A stretch of 64,000 nt of DNA, from assembly GCF_000002865.3 (NCBI RefSeq), contig NW_001865052.1:353829-417828 (forward strand), written 5' to 3'. This DNA comes from Monosiga brevicollis MX1 (Eukaryota > Opisthokonta > Choanoflagellata > Craspedida > Salpingoecidae). The notes beneath the pieces are model-generated. The model was not told where the DNA came from. It ran no database searches and saw nothing but the letters and a program-made list of their open reading frames with translations. Position numbers and translations under genes: made by a program. This document shows, piece by piece, positions 33,266 through 47,769 of this stretch. The stretch's first letter is position 1. Every line of letters begins with the position of its first letter.

Positions 33266-36074
33266 ATGGAACCGCCGAATCACGAGGACGACGAGCCACT
33301 GGGCCCGCACCTTGTCTGGGCCGACGCCGTCACGACCATTGAGCTCTGTATGTCTTGCGAGCTTGAATCTGACGGATTTCTTTCCCTTGTTTTCGAGAGG
33401 AGATTGAGTTGTTTACTTCAAAGCATCAGGTGCTCACGACCGCCAACTCGGGGACCCGCACAGACACCAATCGTCAAGAGGTTGAGAGCGGCGAGGGCGA
33501 TGTGTGCTACCCTGAGTATACTCACCAGGTTGGTATGGTCATCATCGCCTAGCTGGTTGGAAGGCATTGCCAAACCTATCTTCAAGCAAAAGGTCAAGGG
33601 AGGGCACACAGAAAAAGAGAGGGAGAGAAGAGAAGGACCGGCCTGGGTTTGAGATTGGATGTCATTGAGGCAGGCAAAAACACGAAACAAGAACCCAGCA
33701 CGAGCCTTTCCACCCAAGCCTCGCTCGACATTGCTGCTTCTCCTGTGCAGGTCTTTGGTGAAACGGAGAAAATCTATGGTTATGACAATCTGCGCGTTCG
33801 GGTACGGATGATATGGCTGCCATGACCTGATCGCGCGGCGATGTGCCTCAGCATCATGACTCACGTTGCACGACCGCCTAGCTTCTATACGGTGCCGGAA
33901 GCCTGTTGACGTCATTGTGCATTGAATATGGCCAGCGCGTGGAGTCAGACGAGACGGGCGTGGAGGTATGTACAACCCTTTTCTTGCCTTGACAGCAGGA
34001 TCATCGGGGTTGTGGCCAAGCAAATGGGCGGGAGTTCAAGATTTATCCTGATCCTGCATGGCCTAGGCTGACAATGTCGAGGCAGCTATGCTCGAGTGGC
34101 TGCCCGAAGAAGGTGCGCACCGCTCTTGAGCTCGAGCCCTCGCGTTTTTGACCCGAGCCCGCTTCTTTTACCTGGTGGCTTTGCGCGCACCCTCGAAAAA
34201 CGCTCATCCTCTCCAAACCTGGGCATGTGCCAGAACCGTGCTTGCGTGGAGTTGAGGCCTTCAAGGCGGCCGTGGATCAGGCAGAAGCCAAGTTTACACC
34301 TCCCGGCATCAAGCAGCACGAGTATCACGATCATGCTGGCAACACCATTGAAGTGTACCTGGTTAGCTTTGCGTCACACTGCCACGCGGGGTCGATGAAT
34401 AGCCTGTCAAAGGACTCTGTGTTTGCGGGGGGAAACTGGCGTTGGGGCACTAACTTGAAATCATACCGTATGGCAATAGGGTCGACCTTCTGATCCCAGT
34501 GTTCATGCCTACCATCAACGCGCCCAGGTCAGCGTCGCTCCTGTCAACCTGGGCGGTGTGTCAGGACACCCATCTGATGTAACAGCAATGTATGGGGGCT
34601 GCTATCAATAGACGTTTACCCTGTGGGCCATCGAGGCCGCCAGTTACATTGATCTTGAGGACGACAAGTGGCACATGCTTTACGCGTATGTTGCGTCGCC
34701 CATACGCTGGGTGATTCTTTTAATCGGCAGCAGGGCGAACACAGCCCAGCCCGTTTTCTCCAACTCCCATGACGTCGCGCCTGGTTGTGGGGTTGTTTAG
34801 GTTTATGCGCATTCCAGAGGGGGACGGCTTTCGGCATGCATTGGTGGGCTTTGTCACCCTGTACACGTATTATGCCTATCCGGCCAACCTGCGGCCACGC
34901 ATCAGGTCTGTTTGCTGAGCGGGCTCGCTTGGGCACCACCACAACTGCTGCACGACACCTCTCATCGTGATGGCTTTGCCATTGGTCTTTGGAATAGCCA
35001 AATGCTGGTGTTGCCTCCCTATCAGCGACAAGGTCATGGTCGCCAGCTGCTTTTGGTGAGTGCAGGTCGTGCCACCCGCTTGGATTGGGCTGGTTGGGGG
35101 GTTGAGTCGCTGCATGAGAGCCTGACTTAACGCGCCCTTCCGTGTCGACATTTACACGATTTCGAATAGGCGGCATACGACTACATTGGAACGCTGGCCG
35201 GCGTGGTGGACGTGACCGTCGAGGACCCCAACGAATACTTTTCCAGGTGCGTTTGTTCTGGAGGCGAAGAAGCCTAGGTCGGGGCAGGATGTTTCATCCA
35301 CAAAATCTCGCCTTGTTTTTTTTTTTTTTTTTGTGTGTGTGTCTTGGCTGTCCTTTCCTTTTTTTTCTCACAGCTGTGGCTGAGTAGTTTGCGAGACAAG
35401 GTGGATCTTGAGCGTTGTCTGAGCGTGCCGGAGATTGCTGACTTTGAGTTTTCGGCGCAGTATTCAGACGTCTTCCGCAAGCTGCTGCAGGTGCGAACCA
35501 CTGGGTGGTCATCTCGTGCGCGCATGGTTGCGCCGTAGGCTTTGAGCTCATGTCCTGGGCCTGAACATAGAGCAAGTTGAAGATTAATCGTTTGCAAGCA
35601 CGGCGCATCTACGAAATGCTCATCCTGGCCAAGGTGTGTTCAAAGAAAAACCCCCGCGACTTGAAAAAAACAGAAGAATATAACATGGGCTGATGGCGTC
35701 TGGAACATGTTATTTCGGGTGGGTGATAGGCACGCACTCGCAGTGACACGCTGATGCATACCATGTTCAAAAAATGTGTGACGCGACGTCTGTCACAAGG
35801 GCTGCTGGTGGGTCTTTGTTGTCTCCCAGCTGAGCGGTGCCGCCTGCCCTGACTATGGGGGTGGGCGGGATGTTCAACCCCATGTTGTGCTCACTCGCCC
35901 TGTTGGTATCGGTAGCAAAAGCGGCGTACACAGGAGAAGCAGCTGTCGTCGCTGAGCGAAGAGGAGCAGGCCAATTATGCGCAGGTGGTCGCGCAAGAGA
36001 ATGCCGAGATTGAGCAGGCGTGCCGTGAGTTGCGCCTCTACTACACCAATCTCTTGGACGCCGTCTCCGGCTGA
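33266..36074 (+). CDS. HAT1: Histone acetyltransferase type B catalytic subunit
   Basis: HAT1 acetylates newly made histone H4 at Lys5 and Lys12, with RbAp46/48, before nuclear deposition. The ATG at 33266 starts MEPPNHEDDEPLGPH and WADAVTTIEL. CYPEYTHQ joins VFGETEKIYGYDNLRV and LLYGAGSLLTSLCIEYGQ, the conserved N-terminal domain. Further exons give AIEAASYIDLEDDKWHML and VGFVTLYTYYAYP. The acetyl-CoA loop is in LPPYQRQGHGRQLL (near 35010-35050), fitting Q-x-x-G-x-G, and VTVEDPNEYFS carries the catalytic Glu of the animal EDPS motif. The C-terminal part has KINRLQARRIYEML and a helical EEEQANYAQVV segment. The stop TGA is at 36072-36074. Over ten exons are inferred; the gene is complete. Confidence 0.93.
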
Positions 36075-36122
36075 ATGTGTCCTTTTGCTCCAAAGCGTAT
36101 GGGCGAGTGTGCACACATGTGT

Positions 36123-36165
<43 letters not shown>

Positions 36166-37056
36166 CCTATGTGCCCGTGTGACTCCATAAGCGCTTCTCG
36201 CTCGTGCATGCTTTTGCGGATCGGCTCAAATTTATAATCATGGATAAGCGGGGTGTGTGGGATTTCTGGTCGCAACTGCATCACGGAGTAGGGACGTGTT
36301 GGAGATCGGGCTGTCAGCAAACGAAGGAGATACTTATAACACCAGTAGTGTTACGCTGTATTGCACTCTGTCACACTTTGGGCATCAATCTGTGACTTCG
36401 AGTCCTCATGAGGGTTGCGTGTGGATGGGTTTTGACCAACCGGTCGCTTCGCGTGTAGCCTTTGACGTGACAGGATGTTGCGACATGGAAGTACAATTGG
36501 TAATGGGCCAACAGGTGCAATCTTTTCCGCTTGGCGTTGTTTGGTGGGAGGGCATGACGTTGTGGTGGTGGTGGGAAAACAATGGCGTGCGTAGTAGGAA
36601 CTCGTACAACAGCAAACGTGTGGGAAAACAAAGGTCGGTGTACTCTTCCAGCACCACAACACTTGTCCAATGGACATTCCCACCTGCGCCTCCTCCAAGC
36701 TGTGCTTAAGCTTAGGGGAGGGAGGAGGCCAACCCCCCAAAACACAATCACTCAACAGGGTCGGGTGGCAACTGTCCAACGATCCAACCTGACTACGGCA
36801 CGCATGACCGCTGTTACGCGCCTCCAACAGAAGTCACGGTCTGGGCTCTGCCCCAACTTCCGATCATCCTTGGCCCACCCCTGGCCCGACCGAGCTGGCG
36901 CCTCGACGCGAGGCGGACCAACTGTCCCACAACACGGTAACGGACAGGTGATTGAAAGCCAGAATGGCCATCGCCCAAATTCTTGTTCGGGGTGGTCTTG
37001 CCACTCTTTTTCTCCCTATGGCATCCCCTGACGCGGTTACTTGATTAACCGAGTGA

Positions 37057-37099
<43 letters not shown>

Positions 37100-37610
37100 C
37101 CAGCAACCGAATAGCAGTGGAGCGCACGAGAGAATCCATGCGAGTTGTGTGTGTGTGCGCGCGCGGCTTCGATGTACGTCCACAGTGCGAGCCGGATAAC
37201 TACGTCGACGGAAGAATCTGGTTGGCAATCACAAAAACAACACGCTTGGGGTCAGTCATTCCTGCTCTGGCTGTGTGCTGTGTGTGTGTTTGGCAAAAGG
37301 GGCAAAGCGCATGCTGTGACGAATCATCGTACCGGCAATAACCCCACCGTATACTGCAAGTCAGCCCTATGCTGCCCCTACTCCACCCGCCGTTTCTCTA
37401 AAACTCACCACATGAAATGGACAGACCGTTGCAAGGTTGACCTGTCCAAGCCAACACGACGACTACAATGACCCCGTGTCTGTGTGTGTGTGTTTGTCGC
37501 TCTGTCTCTGTCTCTTCTCTCTCTCTCTGTGTTCTCGCTTACTCACACTCATGCACACACTCCTCTCTCTCTCTGTAACCCTCTCTCTCTCTCTCTTCAT
37601 CTCTCTCTCT

Positions 37611-37651
<41 letters not shown>

Positions 37652-38713
37652 GGTTTCTTTTGTTCTTTTTTTTTTCAATGTTTTTGTCTCGATGAATGAC
37701 GCACTTGCTTATGCCTCTCCATCCCTCTCTTGCTCTCTTTCCACACGGGGCTCTCTCTGACTGACCCATGTCGGTATCGCTGATGCTCTGGTTGTTGTTG
37801 CCAATGACCTTTACTTTGACCCTCTTCACCACCCTCCTGGCACCACTTCTCTGAAACATTGTCCTAAATTCTTCCATTCTCTTTCAGCTACTCGCCGTCC
37901 GACCCCTTTCTCTGAGCGCTCGCTCGCTCTGCACAACCCGCCTCGCGCCTCTCTCTCTCTCTCTCTCTCAGAGGTCTGCTGGTCCCATCCCTTGTCCCGT
38001 GCTGACGGCGGCTCTACAGGCACTCACATCGTCCATCTGCTGATCAAAGCTGGCTGGTTTGACACCGGGTTGGCCATCGGTCCTTGTCTTTGGCCACTTC
38101 TCCGACCTCTCCTTCGCGCCTGGCTTTGTGCCTCTGGCATTCGCGCGGCGTGTCTCGAGTGCCCCCCTCCCCCGCTCAGCAACGCAGGGTCACCGTGCTC
38201 TGCTTCCCGCCGCGACCGAAGCCTTGACTCTTCTTACCTCCTGGGCTTTCTGCCAACGGCGTTTCACCTCCGTTTGCAACACCATCGGATCTTTGAAAAG
38301 TCCCACGGTATGCCCCTGCCACGCTCTCCCTCTCCCTCCCTCCCTCTCCCTCTCTCTTCCTCTCGGACTTTGCGTCCCGGCCCTTCTGGTCCTTCTCCAA
38401 ACCTTCTGCTCGAGTGTCAAACATCTCCAGAGCACACCCTCCTGATACCCCCTGATGAGCCTCGACATTGGCCAACACTCATCCATACAGACACACTCAC
38501 TCCGTCCTCCTGGTTTCCTTTGTCCCTTCCACGCCCCTGCTTCTGACCTCACACACACACACACACACCACTTTGGAGGCAGACCAGTGCTTTGGTGGTG
38601 CTGTCCTTCCCGTGCGTGCATCTGTCCGTTGCGTTGCGTAGTCCACACATCCTCTGGACACGCTCAGTCTGCACCCTGCCTATCAAGCTTTCTTCATCTG
38701 CGTCTTGATGCCT

Positions 38714-38745
<32 letters not shown>

Positions 38746-39096
38746 CTTTAAGTGCCACCCGTCTCTTCAACTCACATCCCTCGAGTTTGTGTCAACACTC
38801 CCGCGACCATTGTTTTGCCCTATCACACGTCCGGCTGATACCTATGCATGACTTGTGTTACCGCTGGTTTCTAGGTGCCTTCTTGTTTCAAAAGCCGTGT
38901 GTATTCGAGTTTGGATTTAAAGGCCCCCTTCTTACCTTTCCACTCACGGCCTACCAACGCCATCAACAGCTGATAGGCGTTTCGCCCCGCCCAGCCCGCC
39001 AGGGCTCTTGCCCCGACGCTTTCTGTCGAGCCTTCCCTGGAAGCCAATTTTGCTCCACCTCGCGCCTTCGCGACCCATGTCCGCAGGCGTGCCAAC
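36075..39096. other. 3-kb region without a supported gene, rich in simple repeats
   Basis: No coding region is supported. The sequence holds (GT)n at about 36118-36160, a tetranucleotide (GGCA)n at about 37056-37099, CT-rich tracts at about 37500-37650 and 37950-37970, a (CA)n run near 38552, and a poly-T of about 31 at 38715-38745. The longest frames start with GTG or TTG or are repeat translations. It most likely holds the HAT1 3' UTR and the 5' UTR or 5' intron and promoter of the bZIP-like gene. Confidence 0.5.
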
Positions 39097-40488
39097 ATGA
39101 GCCTCGATTCTCGCTTCCCGGCTCAAACCGGCGTCGAACCATGGGAAGCGCTTTTGGGCGCCGACTTTTCGACTGTGCGCTCACAAGCAGCCTCTCGCAA
39201 TATTTTTGGCACTGCCGGAGCAGGCAGCAACAGTCTCGGGCTTGGTATCGATCTGAGTCACTTCCCTGGCTTTGACGCGCCCCTGCCGACAGCTTCCTAC
39301 ACCACAGAGCGAAAATTGGCCAAGGCAGCCCTGCCCACCGCTTCCTCGTCCCTGACCCTGGCCGCCTCTTCTTCTGTCAGCGCAGGCTCGATCAACTTGG
39401 CTGTGACTTCAGCCTCCTCTTTGGGATCCCGCACTAGTCCAGTAGCTACTACCTCCCATGGCGCAACTTCAACATCGGGCTCCGGCCCGTCGACAGCCCC
39501 GGCAGGAAGGACGCCCCCTTCTGATAATAATTACTCGACGGCTGGTCCCCTGCAGTCTCAATTATATCACCCACAGCAACATTCGCACCAGCAGCCCCAC
39601 CCGCCGGGGTCAGGCTCGCGCGAGTTTCCAAACCCCACCTCTTCCTCGACCACCCAAGCGTTGCAACAACACCAGCCACAACAACACCAGCCACAACAAC
39701 AGCAGCATCAACCTCAATACCACCACCAACAACAGGCACCCCGCCTCAGCCTCAGCAGCATCGACTGGAGCCTTGACACAACGGCCTCGGGACCTCGTGG
39801 CGGCATGACCCACCTAAATTTCAACGGGTCAGCCCTCAATCCGCTTGGTGATGTAGCTTGCGTGGATGGAGCAGTCTCGGCGCCCCTCGGTGCCTTGCCG
39901 CCTCCGAAAATGAGCCGGTTCTCCCTTGACTTGCTGAACAATGGCAATATCAACCCGTTGCCGCAGCACCACCCAAGCTCACGTTCGACCACAACCACAA
40001 CCACAACCATGGGTTCCGCGCAAGGGCCCACCCTAGCTGCCATGATGACCACGGCCACAACCACTTCACCCTTAGCCTCGGGTGTGAGTGCCGGCACAGA
40101 CGACGCAACGCGTCCGTTCATTTCCTTGGCCAAGCTGCAAAAGCACCTGGCTCTGCATTTTAATCAACAACCCGAAGCCATCCTGAACCTGCCCTTTGAA
40201 CAACAATTAAATCTTGTCCAGCGGTGGTTGGTGGAGATTGCCAAGTCTTCGCCCGAATCCGTGTCTAGCACCATGCTTCAAGATCTTAGTCCTGGCTCAC
40301 GAAGCACCGTGGTCGTGGAGCTCCGCCGTCAACACGAGGAGCAAATCTTGGAGCAGTTGCGCGCTGCCCGAGCGCAACCTCACCTCTCCCAGCAAATGCA
40401 ACTCCAACTACAGCACCAACAGCTCCTCCTGCAGCACCAGCACCAGCTCAATTTACAGCGCCAACAGCAACAGCAACAACACAGCCCG

Positions 40489-40538
<50 letters not shown>

Positions 40539-41727
40539 CTACGCGCAATACCAAGTGCAGCAACACCATCATCAGATCCAGTTGAACCAACAACTACAGC
40601 ATCCCTTGCCAGGGGACGATGTCTTGCAACTCAAGGCGCAACAGGCCATCAAAACCAGTTGGGCTCACTCCCAGGGTCCCCAGACGTCCCAACGTTCAAA
40701 CCAACCGCAACAGCAGCAACAACAGCTGGGGCATCAAATGCTGTCCCGCGACGGGGCATACGTCGCAGATGAACCCCATGCGCCGCTCTACACGCTCGGT
40801 TACATGGGCATGTCCTCAGACTTGAAAACGCCGTCTTCAAATATGGGTCCCACGCCCTCCAGCAACTCACAGGCGACCTCGCTGACCCACACGCACATGC
40901 TTCACCACCGCGCCGTGAGCGTATCAGACGCCGCCACCTCTTCCGCAGCCCCGACCGGCGCTCATCCTAACACAGCCACCCCACCGCCCGGTGAATTTCA
41001 GATCAACCCTGCCTTGCTCCATCATTCCCACGTTGATGCGCAGTCGGCTTTTCCAAAGCCCCCAGAAGACTTGGTGCGACCTGGCATGCCGCGGCTCCCA
41101 CCTACCCAGTTGAATGGCGGCGGTGCATTCCCTACCATGGGGGATGTAGCCCATCTAGGCGAGCTAAGTGCCCCGAGCCCCAGTCTAGCCTCGCTCCACA
41201 AGACCATGTTGGCAGCGCATGGTGTTGGTACCGGCGTCAATCCTTTGCTCAACCCTGGATCAGCGGCGGACCACTCGTCGCTGCTGGCGTTTACCATGGG
41301 CATGGGCATGGACTCGGAAAGCTTGGGTAGCTCCTCATCACCGGCCTCTCATGATTGGGGTGTTGGCTCTTCATCTCAGTACGATTTGAATGTGGTGGAA
41401 GATCCCGTTCCCGAAGTGCCATCAGACGAAGAAGACGAAGAGGCACGCCTGGCCGCTGAGGAAGGCCGATCCTTAGACCCCAACGAGAAGCGGCGAGTTG
41501 CTAACCTGGCTCCGGCGCGCGCGGAGCGCGTGCGCGTCCTTGCGCGGAATGCAGCACGACGTCGCAAGGCCTCGGAAAAGCATCAAATGGCTCTGCAAAA
41601 GTCGCGTCTAATGGAGCTAGCAGCCGAGCAGAAAGCCTTGATGATTGAGAAGCAACGTTTGACAGAGCAGCGCAATCTGCTTTTGAATGTTGTTCGGCAG
41701 CGGGTCCCTCACGTGATGCCACGTTGA
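39097..41727 (+). CDS. Glutamine-rich bZIP-like transcription factor
   Basis: This single exon encodes 876 residues from ATG 39097 (MSLDSRFPAQTG) to TGA 41725-41727. The first 340 residues are Ser/Thr/Ala-rich with Gln/His runs. A helical, non-repetitive stretch at residues 345-420 (FISLAKLQKHLALHF; LVQRWLVEIAKSSPES) is the only ordered-looking middle part. Long Gln/His tracts follow, encoded mainly by CAA and CAG mixed. An acidic patch (PSDEEDEEARLAAEEG) precedes a basic region with RVLARNAARRRKASEK and a helix with Leu every seventh residue (MEL, KAL, QRL, NLL). This fits a C-terminal bZIP, although the Asn-x2-Ala-x2-Ser/Cys-Arg basic signature is imperfect. Gln-rich regions are common in activators (family knowledge). 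DNA target unknown. Confidence 0.6.
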
Positions 41728-43011
<1,284 letters not shown>

Positions 43012-44870
43012 ATGGCGTTCACATGGCTGTCGGTGGTTGTTTGGGCAGTCCTGCTGCTCCTGCCGGCGTCAGGCGTCGCTGATGACACGGTCACCGTGGG
43101 GGACACCTATCTCGTTATCACTTATGTGGGTGGGACACAAACGCGAGAGCACTGGCCACTCTCCGTCTACTGCCCCCAGGTGCCGGCCGTTGCTCTGGCT
43201 GTGGACCTCTACGCTGCTTTTGATCAGAATGAGGTGCGTACCAATAGAACCGGCTCCAGACGGCTCCTGTGTCGTGTCCTTGTGTCCCTGCCCCTTACTT
43301 TTGTCCCATAATATGCGCTCACACACGCGCGCACGCGTTGATATGCAAAAATGGATAGCAATGCCGCACCCCACGGCATGCTCTTCCTAGTGAGACTGCC
43401 ATGTACGCCCGGCGCCTTCCTCAGTGTAGTGGGGACACGCTTGTGAGTACCTCAAGGCACCCCTCGCATTGCCACAGACTGGGCTTCCGAAGGATGCGTG
43501 CTTACTGCCTATCTCGTGCGCACTCCTTTTCCATAATACCCTGACACTCATGGCCCTTGTTCTTTGCCATGTGATGTCGCGGCTGGCATCAGGTGGAGAT
43601 GGCGGAGCGAGCCAAGGCTGCGGCCTTGATTGTGGCTGGGTTTGTGGACGACGCTGGCAATGTTGACGTTGACTTTGACACCACGCCCACACTTTCCGTG
43701 GTGTACCTGGATCCTGAAACAGCCGCACGAGTTGATGAGTTGTTGTGGGACTCGAGCATCCGCGATATCCAGCTCATTGTACGTCTCTCTGTCCTTGTTC
43801 CTGGCTGGTCTCGTCTTTGCCCGTGCGTGCTTCCCGACTTGTCACTCATGCACCACGTTGCAATGTCACAGGTGAAACCTAGTGAATCCAATGACGGTGG
43901 GGTCGCCACAAGTCAAGCCGCTTACTTTGGTCGAGTGGCCATCTTCGTGGTGATGTGTGGTATCATGATCACAACCATCTCCATCTACATGCACGGATAT
44001 TTCCTCCGGCGTCGTATCCAGGTGGGTTCGGGCACCCTGGGCCGTTCTTTATTCTTTCTTTGAGCGCCTGGTTGCTCGCCTTTTTTTTTTTTTTTGTTTG
44101 TTTTTTCGTGAGGGCGATGCCTCAAGGGTTGCCTACTGCATAATTGGCAATAGGAGCAACAACTACAGGCGCGCCGGGCTCAACAACTCCGCGAGGCCGC
44201 TGGAGCTGATATCAGCCAGGCAAGTCCATGTATCAAAACATAGAGCTCAGGCGTATGCTCGCTGTTGCACAGTTGCCCCTGCTCTTGCGGCCCTCTCATC
44301 TGACATTGGTGTTGGCGGGTGGCTCAGGAGCGTGTGGCCGCCATTTTGGACGCCATTCCCCAATATGTGTATGGGCATGAGAAGCAAGTCTTTTCTGCCC
44401 ACGCAGACGAAAGTCATCGTGAGGCAGACGGGACAGCTTGTGCCGTCTGTTTAGATGACCTCGAGCCCGGCGTCATGATTCGCCAGCTTCCTTGCCAGTG
44501 CGTGCTCCCTGGCTCGATTGTGTGTGCGTGAACACACATGCACTGCTGACTCATCATCGCGTTGGCTTTGATCTTGGCTTTAATGGCTCTGCCTGGCAGG
44601 CATTTGTTTCACAAGGACTGCATCGATCCGTGGTTGGAAGCCCACTACACCTGTCCCCTATGCAAGTTTAATGTGGTTCGCGATAAGCTGGGGGTGCCTC
44701 AAGCCAGTCCGTCTCAGGACCGGTTTGTTATCCAGGTTGTGGGTGAGACGGACACGGACGCACACTCGATCCATGATGATCAAAATTCTCCAAATGTCGT
44801 GGTCGTAGATGTGGACGCCCCTTCTTCCGCACCCGCGTCCGCACATGACGCACGGGAGTCTGTATCCTAA
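43012..44870 (+). CDS. PA-TM-RING E3 ubiquitin ligase (RNF13/RNF167-like)
   Basis: Endomembrane ubiquitin ligase. The ATG at 43012 opens a signal peptide ([20 protein letters not shown]). A protease-associated-type lumenal domain follows ([49 protein letters not shown]). A membrane helix has [19 protein letters not shown], then a basic stop-transfer YFLRRRIQ. The cytosolic RING-H2 finger is [11 protein letters not shown], then LPCQHLFHKDC, CIDPWL and YTCPLC; the LPC-QHLFH junction is created by a splice (donor after 44498). All eight zinc ligands are present. The tail is Ser/Asp-rich and ends RESVS with TAA at 44868-44870. This order, signal-PA-TM-RING, defines the family found on endosomes and lysosomes. 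About seven exons; the second is short and its limits approximate. Confidence 0.85.
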
Positions 44871-45128
44871 TGCAGGTGGTTTTGAAGGGCGTCCTCTGCA
44901 CCCCCTCGATGCGCTGAGCGCAGACCGCAATTCAATTCCCACCAAAAGTTGTCTGATGCCCTTATGCTACCAACTGTCATTCTCTCCTCAGCTCCAACAT
45001 TTTCACCTTCAATTACACTTTTCCCCCTTTGGCATTTTTTTCGTGGTAAGCTTGTCTCTCTCTCTCTCTCTCTCTTTGTGGCTCTGTCTCTGTCTCTGTC
45101 TCTGTCTCTCTCTGTCTCTGTCTCTCTC

Positions 45129-45170
<42 letters not shown>

Positions 45171-45405
45171 CTCTGTAACTCTGTCTCTGTCTCTGTCTCT
45201 GTCTCTCTCTCCTTCTCCTTCTCCTTCTCCTTCTCCTTCTCCTTCTCCTCTCTCTCTTTTCTTCCGTTGAATGTGTGTACGAGAGCCTGATGGCGCCAGT
45301 GGCAGTGGCACGGGGATCCTGGTTCAGTGTGCTCATTCATGCATGCTTGACGGCGCTCTTGTTGTTGAATGCATGTAGCACTTTAGTTGAACAGGATCGT
45401 CCAAG
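44871..45405. promoter_or_regulatory. HADHB upstream region with a CT and CTT tract
   Basis: No gene is supported. A pyrimidine tract of CT, CTGT and CTCCTT units spans about 45054-45262 on the sense strand of the thiolase gene, 140-350 bp upstream of its ATG. Confidence 0.5.
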
Positions 45406-47769
45406 ATGGCTTTGCGTCAGAGTGTTGTTTTGCGTCAAGGTAAAACGCGTGCCAGCACATGCGCGCCGCGTCCGTGCGAGTGGCAGCGCCACGGCCCGAT
45501 GCTTGGTCGGGCGAAATGATGATGCTGGGACCCTCATCTTCTTTTGGATCTCTACTCTTTTTTTTTTTGCAGGTCTGGCCAACGTGGCCGCCGCCCAGCA
45601 GGGATGCCGTCGTGCCTCCAGTACGTGGTGCAGCTCGACGCTCGGTCTTTCTGCCTGAGTGACGAACCCATTGTGACTGGCTGCTACACCTGCTCTGCCC
45701 TTGTTCCTGGCTTGGGCGGTTGCTTTATTTCGGTGCATGACCATCTCGCTTGTTTGCAATTTGCCCATGTAGACAAGGCCGGCTCTGGTAACCGTGTCGT
45801 CCTTGTCGAGGGCGTGCGCACGCCCTTTTTGATGTCCGGCACTGAGTGAGTTGACTTGTTCAGAATGCCTTCTCGAGCTTCTTCGACTCTTTGACGGTGT
45901 TTCGTTATACAATAGCGGGCGTGACTACCTCTCATCTGCGCTTTGTTGGCCCAAATTCATAGCTACAATGACATGCTTTCCCACGATCTTGCCCGTGAAG
46001 CCCTCAAGTGCGTAGTCCATGTCGCTTCTTGGTTCTTGCCACGCACGTGCCTGGGCACCCGCCCGCGTCCAGCGCAGGCTTGGTCTCTCTGCCTCCACAC
46101 ATTTGATGCACAATCCCAGTTCATCTCATCACAATCGCATCGCACCTTCGCCCGCGTCCGTCTTGCCCCAGGTCTCTTGTCAAGCGCACTGGCATTGACA
46201 AGAGCCAGGTTGACCACATTTGCATGGGTACCGTCATCCAGGAGGTTGGTTTCCATTCTCTGCAACCGTACACGACATTCCCCGCAACCATTCCTGTGGC
46301 TGCTTCTATCCAGGAAGCGTTGTTGGACGCATCATCTTCTTGACTCGGCCCACTCACATGATACAAACAATCATCGATTTTACGGCCAGGTCCGCACCAG
46401 CAACGTGGCCCGCGAGTCCATGCTCGAAGCCGGCTTTCCCGACACCGTGCCGGCCCACACCGTCACCATGGCCTGTATCTCGGCCAACCAGGCCATCGCC
46501 TCCTGCATTGGCCTTCTGAACTCGGGTGCCGCTGATATTTGCATTGCGGGTGGTGCTGAGACCATGTCCGACGTCCCCATTCGATTCTCCCCTGGTCTTC
46601 GTAAGGCCATGCTCGCCTCGCGCAAGGTCAAGTCTCCCGCGGGTTACTTGCAGCTCCTCAGCAAGCTCAAGGCCAAGGACCTGGCTCCCGAGGTATACAT
46701 CGTCTTGTACCCGTTCTATCCCCCCTTGTACCACATCACAATTGCGCATGCGTACGGTGGCGCTTGTCTCGCCAGTCCTCATGCGTGTTTGCTTAGGCGC
46801 CGGCCATTGCCGAGTTCTCTTCTGGTGAGACCATGGGCCAGTCTGCGGACCGTTTGGCGGCTCGCTTTGGCGTGACCCGTGAGGAGCAGGACGATTTTGC
46901 CCTTCGCTCGCACACACAAGCCCGTGACGCCTTTGAGGCCGGCCTTCTCAAGGACATTGAGCCCATCTTCAGCCCCAAGGCCAAGGGCTTCGTCAGCAAG
47001 GATAACGGCGTCCGCGTGGGCACCAAGGAAAAGCTGGCTGGCCTCAAGCCTGCCTTTGTCAAGCCCCACGGTACCATCACGGCCGCTAACGCCTCCTACC
47101 TCACCGATGGCGCTAGCGCCTGCCTTCTGATGACCGAGTCCAAGGCCAAGGAGCTCGGCTACAAGCCCCTCGCCTACCTGAATGCGTTCACCTTTGTTGC
47201 CCAGGCACGTTGTAGCCCACGCGCCGTGCCGACTTTCTCAGTGATATCCCGAACTAACTCGTGTCGGCTTCCCATTCCCCTGCCCTCTTCGCAGGACCCC
47301 AAGGAACAGCTGCTCCTTGGCCCTGCATACGCCACAAAGAAGGTGCTGGAGCGCGCTGGTCTTCAACTTTCCGATATTGACGTCATTGAGTTCCACGAGG
47401 CCTTTGCTGGTCAGGTTCTGGCCAACATCAATGCCATTGAGTCGGACAAGTTTTGCCAGGAGTACATGGGCCTGAAGGGCAAGGTGAGTGCTTGCACACT
47501 TTTAGACACATTTTCTACGCACTGCGAGTCCCTCTCCGCCCTACTCACAACTCAAATGCTCAACTCAATTGCAGCTTGGCTCGGTGGACATGAACAAGTT
47601 CAACAACTGGGGTGGTTCTCTCTCCATCGGCCACCCCTTTGGTGCCACTGGCGTTCGCCTTGTGACCACTGCTGCTCACCGTCTGCACCACGAGGACGGC
47701 AAGTACGGTCTTGTTGCCGCCTGTGCCGCTGGTGGTCTGGGTCACGCCATGATTGTGGAACGCGCATAA
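45406..47769 (+). CDS. HADHB: Mitochondrial 3-ketoacyl-CoA thiolase, trifunctional protein beta subunit
   Basis: This catalyses the last, thiolytic step of fatty acid beta-oxidation. Exons 1-3 (45406-45439, 45573-45620, 45773-45845) join in phase. They give a leader rich in Arg, Ala and Ser without acidic residues ([25 protein letters not shown]), typical of mitochondrial import. The mature part starts [27 protein letters not shown] carries the nucleophilic Cys, [13 protein letters not shown] follows, [17 protein letters not shown] carries the His-Glu motif, [11 protein letters not shown] the second active His, and [15 protein letters not shown] the second Cys at the C-terminus. [13 protein letters not shown] is diagnostic of the HADHB type over cytosolic thiolases. 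TAA is at 47767-47769. The alpha subunit is not in this window. It is convergent with GANAB, 329 bp apart. Confidence 0.94.

Noticed and set aside
36257-36709. 150-codon plus-strand frame after HAT1
   Set aside because: It begins with GTG, not ATG, has no family resemblance and lies in a repeat-rich region.
37992-38546. 184-codon plus-strand frame upstream of the bZIP-like gene
   Set aside because: Begins with TTG and is Pro/Ser/Leu-rich from pyrimidine-rich DNA; probably 5' UTR or intron.
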